Source: Lepidurus packardi
Lineage: Eukaryota; Arthropoda; Branchiopoda; Notostraca; Triopsidae
DNA: 64,000 nucleotides
Reading direction: 5' to 3'
Assembly (NCBI GenBank): GCA_023053545.1
Contig: JAKZAN010000005.1
Span: forward strand, 12,400,001 to 12,464,000
The notes under the pieces were generated by a model. The model made no database searches and was not told the origin of the DNA. It was given only the letters and a program-made list of their open reading frames with translations. This document shows, one piece after another, positions 58,853-64,000 of the stretch (its first letter is position 1; each line of letters opens with the position of its first letter). The translations under genes and the position numbers were made by a program.

Positions 58853-61800
58853 GTACGTTCAATCAACGTTTTTTCATTCAAGTTGTTTTCAAACCGTTAG
58901 AATGCCTCGTGGTTCGTTTGAGCTTTCTCGTATCATGTTATGCCGGTATCGGGTTCCAAATTTTTAGGCGTAAGGCCATTTGCGTTGCGCAAGGAAGTTT
59001 AGACAAAAAACATGGCGTCGTACACAATGCAGGTTTGCATGGGTACGAATACGACCTGCTCCTGATGAGCCATAGCAATTCAAAACTTTGCCACACGCGT
59101 GATGAGCTCTCTACACGACACCCAAGTCGCTGCAGATAGTGTTGTTTTGAGTCCGAACTGTGAGATAAAAGAGACAACGGAAAGCACAAAAATGGCAAGT
59201 GGAGACTTGTAATTGTGTCAAGTTAAGGGCCGGATTATCCAATCCATAATTGAGGTTTAGGTGAAGGTCCTTTGGGGCGCTCAGAAGCGCGGTATACTGT
59301 CGCCAGTAGTCTTATTTTCACTTTCAATTAGGTACACCTACCGCCCCAGGGCTTGCGTGACCGTACCTGAAGTGATTAGGCTTCGCAAGAGTTCAATCGG
59401 GTCTTAAAGACTCCATTGAGTCGTTTGGGTGCCCGCAAAGACAGGGATGTCATTTTGGGATAACTTGCCTCGAGTTAAAATTGTTTTTTGTCGTGTTGGA
59501 GAGCGTTACTGTTTGGTGAGAGCGTTGCCTGTTCTATATTATGGCTCACGTACTTGTGGCTTGCCTTGTGGAGTCCGTGGACCTGGTCCTGCATGAAAAT
59601 CATAGCTCAAACTGGAGCCAGCTCCTAAAACTCGTGACTTTTTATTTTGTAGTTTTTGTTTAGTAAGGGAGGAGATTTGTGTCATGATATTTTGAAGGAT
59701 TTTGAAGATTCATGTGGTTGTTGTTGTTGTGTTTCAGATATCGTGTTCCACGCTTTGGTTCGCGCCGCATGCGCAAGCGCGTGGTCTTCAAAAATGGCGA
59801 CTGCAATGTGCTCCAAACGAATGTGGCCAAACTTCGACGCCGTTATTTACAGGACTTGTTTACGACCATGGTTGACATCCAGTGGCGATGGACGCTGCTC
59901 ATTTTCACCCTGAGCTTTATTCTCAGTTGGATGAGCTTTGCAGTCATCTGGTGGCTCATTGCCTTCACACATGGCGACTTGGAACTGGACCACTTGCCAG
60001 GTATGTTTTTTTTGTCGTTCCATTTCGCGAGTCAAGTGGGATCAAGTATCACACAAGGGTTGAACCCCTTCTCCTTTTCCTTTCCTAAAAATGAGAACAC
60101 TTTCCTCCCAACTCCCCCCCCCTCCCCCTCCCAGGCTGTATCTGATAGTCATCTAAAATGAGAACCATAGCCTAGGCCTGTGGCTACGCGTACCGTTACC
60201 GTTGTATGTTACGGTTTGCGCCCGTCAACTTACAGTATAGATGCCGCAAGTTAAGAATAACATGACACTCTATGTGTCATATGGTTGGAAAACGTTCGCC
60301 GGGGAAAGACTGACAAACGGGTGTCACTCGGGTTGAAAATTGGTAGTTGGATTGAAAATGCATTATGTTAAGTTAGGATAGGTTAGAATAGGCCAGGTTA
60401 GATTGTGTTAGCTTAGGTTATTTAGATCAACAATGAAAATTGTTCCAACTTGCATTTTCTTTCCCTCCACTAGCTGAAAAAAAGAAAAATTCATTGTTCA
60501 AAGATGACACACGTGTGTCATCTTTGGCTTGGAAATGCATTATGTAAAATTAGGATAGGTTAGAATAAGCCAGGTTAGATTGTGTTAGCTTAGGTTATTT
60601 AGATCAACAATGAGAATTGTTCCAACTTGCATTTTCTTTCACTCTACTAGCTGAAAAAAAGAAAAATTCATTATTCAAAGATGACACGCTTGTGTCACCT
60701 TTGAACCATGAGTGTTGAACATTGAACAATTGTGTCATTTTTGATAACGGGATCAGTACATTCGTTTGTCACTCGATCCTGAGAACGTGTTGCATGACAT
60801 GAAGACAAAGGGGCCTCGCTTTTGGATATTTTGATATTGGGTTAACCGTATTGCAGCAGAGAACTTTTCTTTTCCTGCATATAAAGAGCTAAGGCTTGAT
60901 AAACAGAAAAATAGTCTATTTTGGAGTTCACTTTTCCTTGAAATATGTATGCCATGGAACACGCAAAGGTTGTGAAACTCTGGTTTCTGATGTAATCTTT
61001 CAATCCCCTATATTATTTCCCAGCTTTGCGTCCTTGTGATGTCATTGCGCACTTTCCTGATGTGGTAACCTTGTTTTTTTTAAAAATAACTAGGAAAATG
61101 ATGTTATGAACTGAGAACCTAGGATATTCTGAGCTTAAATTGAAGTTTACCTTGCTGGCATTTTTTTTTATTTTATTTGTAAGGCGTAGTCTTTCGCCTG
61201 TTGCCTGTCTCACATTTTTACAAAAAATAAGTTGTCAAATCACCTAAAGAACTAAACCCATCGAACTAGAGCAGTGGTATAATAACCACTCATGGGAGGG
61301 TTTATTCTATTGAGAGTACTGCCAACTAACAAAATAAGGATTACAATTGGTCAGACTGAATAAGATGCAAGGAAAGCCGAAGACAAGAATATGCACAAGT
61401 TTCAAGGATCGTAGATTATAACTGCCTTGCTGGCATTAGTAAGGAGTTCTCTATACCATGAAATGCCACCTTCACCTGGATAGTTGGAATGGAATCTCTA
61501 ACCAAGGAATGTAACCTCTAACGAAGGTCAAGATCATGAACTTTAAGCAGCTACTTCTAGTTTTGGTCCACTGGTTTCTTATAGGGTTAAGAATGCTCTA
61601 GTGTCTTTGTTTCAGGTTTCTAAAAGCTATAGTTGTCGTGGTAAGTATTTAGCAACCAAATCCATCAGGTCAAGACGTTTAAGCATATCCTGCGGGTACC
61701 AACCACAGTATAAAGGTACCGACCACAGTATAAAGGTACCGACCACAGTATAAAGGTACCGACCACAGTATAAAGGTATAAAGAAAACCTCTATACTGTG

Positions 61801-63422
61801 GTACCGACGTAGAAAGCTTTTTTAGGCCTCGTTGGGAATTGTTTCTGGCTCCTGATCCTTGTTTGTTTCAATTTAGGCGTTTTGTTTGTTTAATTAGGTC
61901 TTGTCGTTTGTTTAATTAGGTCTTTCTCGTTTAATTATGCATTTTTTGTTTAATTAGGCAACCAGGAAGAGTCGAAATGGGTTCCCTGCGTCATCAACAT
62001 CAACAGTTTCGCCTCGTGCTTCCTGTTCAGCATTGAAACGCAGCACACTATCGGTTACGGTTCGCGTCACACCACGGAAGAATGTCCGGAAGCCATTTTC
62101 GTCATGTGCATTCAAAGTATTATCGGAGTCATGATCCAAGCCTTTATGGTGGGCGTGGTCTTTTCCAAAATGTCGCGCCCCAAGTTGCGGGCTCAGACGC
62201 TCTTGTTCAGCCGCAATGCTGTGATATGTGAACGTGATGGGCAGCTGTGCTTGATGTTCCGCGTCGGAGATATGCGCAAGTCGCACATTATCGGGGCCTG
62301 CGTCCGCGCGCAGATGATCCGCACGAAAATTTCGGAGGAAGGCGAGCAAATGCCGTACTACCAGCAAGAGCTGAAGGTTGGAGTGGACCACGACGAACGC
62401 AACATCTTCTTCATCTGGCCCATGACCATCGTCCATAAGATCACTCCTGACTCACCGTTGTATTCCATGTCCGCGAGTGACCTGATTAAGGAAAAGTTTG
62501 AGATTGTCGTCATCCTTGAAGGGACCATCGAATCCACGTCAATGACTACCCAAGCCAGATCCTCTTATCTCCCCAATGAGTTGCTATGGGGCCATCGCTT
62601 TGAACCTTTGGTGTCTTTCAAGAAAGATACGGGACAATACGCAGTCGATTATAGTCTTTTCAATAACACGTACGAAGTCGATACTCCTTTGTGCAGCAGC
62701 AGAGACTTGGAGGAATTCCGCCGGCTCAAAGAGGGCAACCACAACAGTAAGTACCCGATGTATTGACTCGACTTCCGCTAGTATCAATACACATTGCTTT
62801 TCGCATTTCCTCACACTTTGCGGTTCGCTATTCGTCTAGGGACGCCATGTTTCTTAATCTTATTTATCTGTAACTTCACCCCAAGTTTCGAAAATGTATT
62901 ACGAAAAGTATTAAGAAGGGACTATGGAAAAGCTCAAATGCTCGAGCCGTAAGGTTGGGAAGTTGGAAGGCTTAGCATTGTGACGTTTAGCTTGGGAAAT
63001 CTTGACTTTTTTACGAGGGATTTCATAGAGGCTTTACAGCTGTCCGATAGCTTGGAAGGGAAGATTTATGTCCGTGTTTTGATCAGTTCTAGAAAGACTT
63101 AGATGGGTTTGTTGATTCCGTTTGTTTGTTTGTTTTTTTGTGCCATTTTTTTTATACAGATACGATAGCACTTCAGGCTGCTCGACCGTCGGCGGACCTT
63201 TTGCAGCAATTGCGTTATCAACAGCAGCACACTCTGCAGTCGCGGAACAGCAACCGGAGTTTGATCTTCGATCCGACCGAGATGAGTCCCACTTTCCGTG
63301 CGATTTCCAGCATTGCTATGGCCCCAGCCATTACGCTGTCCTTATCCCAGCCGAACATACAAGGTGGCACTGTTGTCACTCAAGTGTCTTCATCCTCTTC
63401 AGCCAATAAGCTGAAAACATGA
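58479..63422 (+). CDS. Irk: Inward-rectifier potassium channel (Kir), four coding exons, 562 aa
   Basis: Kir channels are tetrameric, PIP2-gated plasma-membrane K+ channels that set resting potential and, in arthropods, K+ transport in epithelia. CDS is join(58479-58852, 59738-60000, 61958-62746, 63160-63422), all GT-AG. The layout is a long variable N-terminus (1-124), a Kir N-domain (FKNGDCNVLQ, 142-151), TM1 (~176-201), extracellular C223/C255, the pore with filter TIGYGSR (243-249) and the E239/R249 pair, TM2 (~259-282), and a cytoplasmic immunoglobulin-like domain with RKSH, VRAQM, ILEG, WGHR and DYSLFNNTYEV. Basic residues after TM2 (KMSRPKLR) fit PIP2 contacts. The tail is Gln/Ser-rich and unique. 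At the Kir2.1 D172 and E224 sites there are Gln 273 and Gly 325, which suggests weak rectification. The start is the first ATG of the exon; no acceptor precedes it. Confidence 0.95.
58853..59737. other. Kir intron 1
   Basis: 885-bp intron between phase-2 borders. No repeat or nested gene noticed; short frames on both strands are unrecognised. Confidence 0.6.
59738..60000 (+). CDS. Irk: Kir exon 2 (N-domain, slide helix, TM1)
   Basis: Follows the acceptor TTGTGTTTCAG and ends in phase 1 before GTATGT. Contains DLFTTMVDIQWRW and the first transmembrane helix. Confidence 0.95.
60230..60700. mobile_element. Palindrome-ended dispersed repeat, with a tandem partial copy, in Kir intron 2
   Basis: Begins near TACAGTATAGATGCCGC and ATGACACTCTATGTGTCAT, continues through GACAAACGGGTGTCACTC and TTAGG-like steps, and ends at a perfect 28-bp palindrome (60499-60526; half-site CAAAGATGACACAC). 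A second copy of the last ~170 bp follows to about 60700 and ends with a decayed palindrome. Related copies lie at 19740-19930, 36273-36480 and 39826-40030. Confidence 0.75.
60701..61693. other. Kir intron 2 remainder
   Basis: No further exon or repeat seen. The Kir reading joins across it without loss of family residues. Confidence 0.5.
61694..61808. repeat. 20-bp tandem repeat with an inverted end copy, Kir intron 2
   Basis: GGTACCGACCACAGTATAAA is present four times (from 61695, the first with AAC instead of GAC). After a 16-nt spacer the inverse, TATACTGTGGTACCGA, follows. A hairpin can form between the last direct copy and the inverted one. Confidence 0.9.
61958..62746 (+). CDS. Irk: Kir exon 3 (pore, TM2, cytoplasmic domain)
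   Basis: Follows TTTAATTAG and ends in phase 1 before GTAAGT. The 789-nt exon carries the selectivity filter, TM2 and nearly all of the cytoplasmic domain. Confidence 0.96.
63160..63422 (+). CDS. Irk: Kir exon 4 (C-terminal tail)
   Basis: Follows TTTTTTTATACAG and runs to TGA 63420-63422. Encodes a Gln/Ser-rich tail ending NKLKT, with no PDZ-type terminus. A donor-like GTAAGC at 63427 and acceptor CTTTTTAG at 63761 suggest a possible 3'-UTR intron. Confidence 0.88.
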
Positions 63423-64000
63423 TAGGGTAAGCACTGCACTCCTTCCAAGCTTTTGACCTCGATCGTTTTAATCTTGCTTTATATTTATAATATTATTTAT
63501 ATTTATATTTATTTATATATATATTTATATTTATTATATTTATATTTCACGTCAGCTTAAACTGTTTACCTAGATCGTTTTAATCTTGCTTTATATTTAC
63601 AATATTATTTATATTTATGTATATATATATTTATATTTATATTTATGTATATATATATTTATATTTATTATATTTATATTTCACGTCAGCTTAAACTGTT
63701 TTCCTAGATCGTTTTAATCTTGCTCCACGTCAGCTTAAACTGTTTTTCATTTTCTTTTTAGGTTGGCGTTTTAGTATTATGTTGGAGCAACAAGTTTTCA
63801 GATAAAAAGCTTCGTCGACGCGTTATAAACGTATACTATTATGGAACTGTTCAACGTTGCAGTCCGTTCTACACATTTGGATTCTTTTTCCGCTTTCTCG
63901 GGGATCACAAATGACCAAACTTGGACTTGAGCATTCCCCCCTACAAAGATGACGTGTAATCTACCCCGGTTTTATTGAACATAGAGATTTCCCTGCAATA
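63423..64000. repeat. Kir 3' region with AT-rich tandem repeat
   Basis: 63466-63740 holds about three copies of a segment with GATCGTTTTAATCTTGCT and CACGTCAGCTTAAACTGTTT, separated by ATATTTATATTT/ATATATAT runs of varying length. The rest to 64000 shows no gene; a polyadenylation signal could not be assigned. Confidence 0.8.

Overview
The window is nuclear DNA from an animal, most likely an arthropod. Three genes with spliced, phase-consistent GT-AG exons can be read with confidence. Interstitial tracts built on TTAGG, the arthropod telomere word, recur. More than half of the sequence is introns and spacer packed with tandem arrays and decayed DNA transposons. I see no operons, CRISPR array, tRNA or rRNA. 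The order or species cannot be fixed by reading; a crustacean-like, repeat-rich genome is a guess.

Positions 1-42540, minus strand: one very long gene for a rhomboid-family intramembrane protease with an N-terminal EF-hand region (RHBDL1/RHBDL3 / Drosophila rho-4 type). Five coding exons join without a frame break (42212-41943, 35548-35525, 30909-30745, 2600-2488, 942-825) and give about 230 residues, up to the start of the first membrane helix. The catalytic core lies to the left, outside the window. Exon 2 is a 24-nt microexon. The intron between exons 3 and 4 is about 28 kb and holds most of the repeats: a 72-bp minisatellite, a pair of 1.2-kb non-coding elements, two Tigger/pogo-like elements (one of them in another intron), a 131/142-bp higher-order array, and others.

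Positions 42541-50950: spacer without a recognised gene. It has a nested duplication at 43.2-44.3 kb and a few unassigned open frames.

Positions 50951-52820, plus strand: a complete RpS9 gene (40S ribosomal protein uS4, 194 aa, three coding exons). It has a probable TCT-type promoter and a short 5'-UTR exon.

Positions 52821-58478: AT-rich spacer with a 28-bp minisatellite and a TTACTTTAC-type array.

Positions 58479-63422, plus strand: a complete inward-rectifier K+ channel gene (Kir/Irk, four coding exons, 562 aa). Its introns carry palindromic elements and a short tandem/inverted repeat.

The three genes have no evident functional link: a housekeeping ribosomal gene sits between a signalling protease gene and an ion-channel gene. 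The most unusual signal is the word CAACAATGAA (reverse TTCATTGTTG). I counted it 27 times by eye on the two strands, in many unrelated sequence contexts, against about 0.1 expected by chance.
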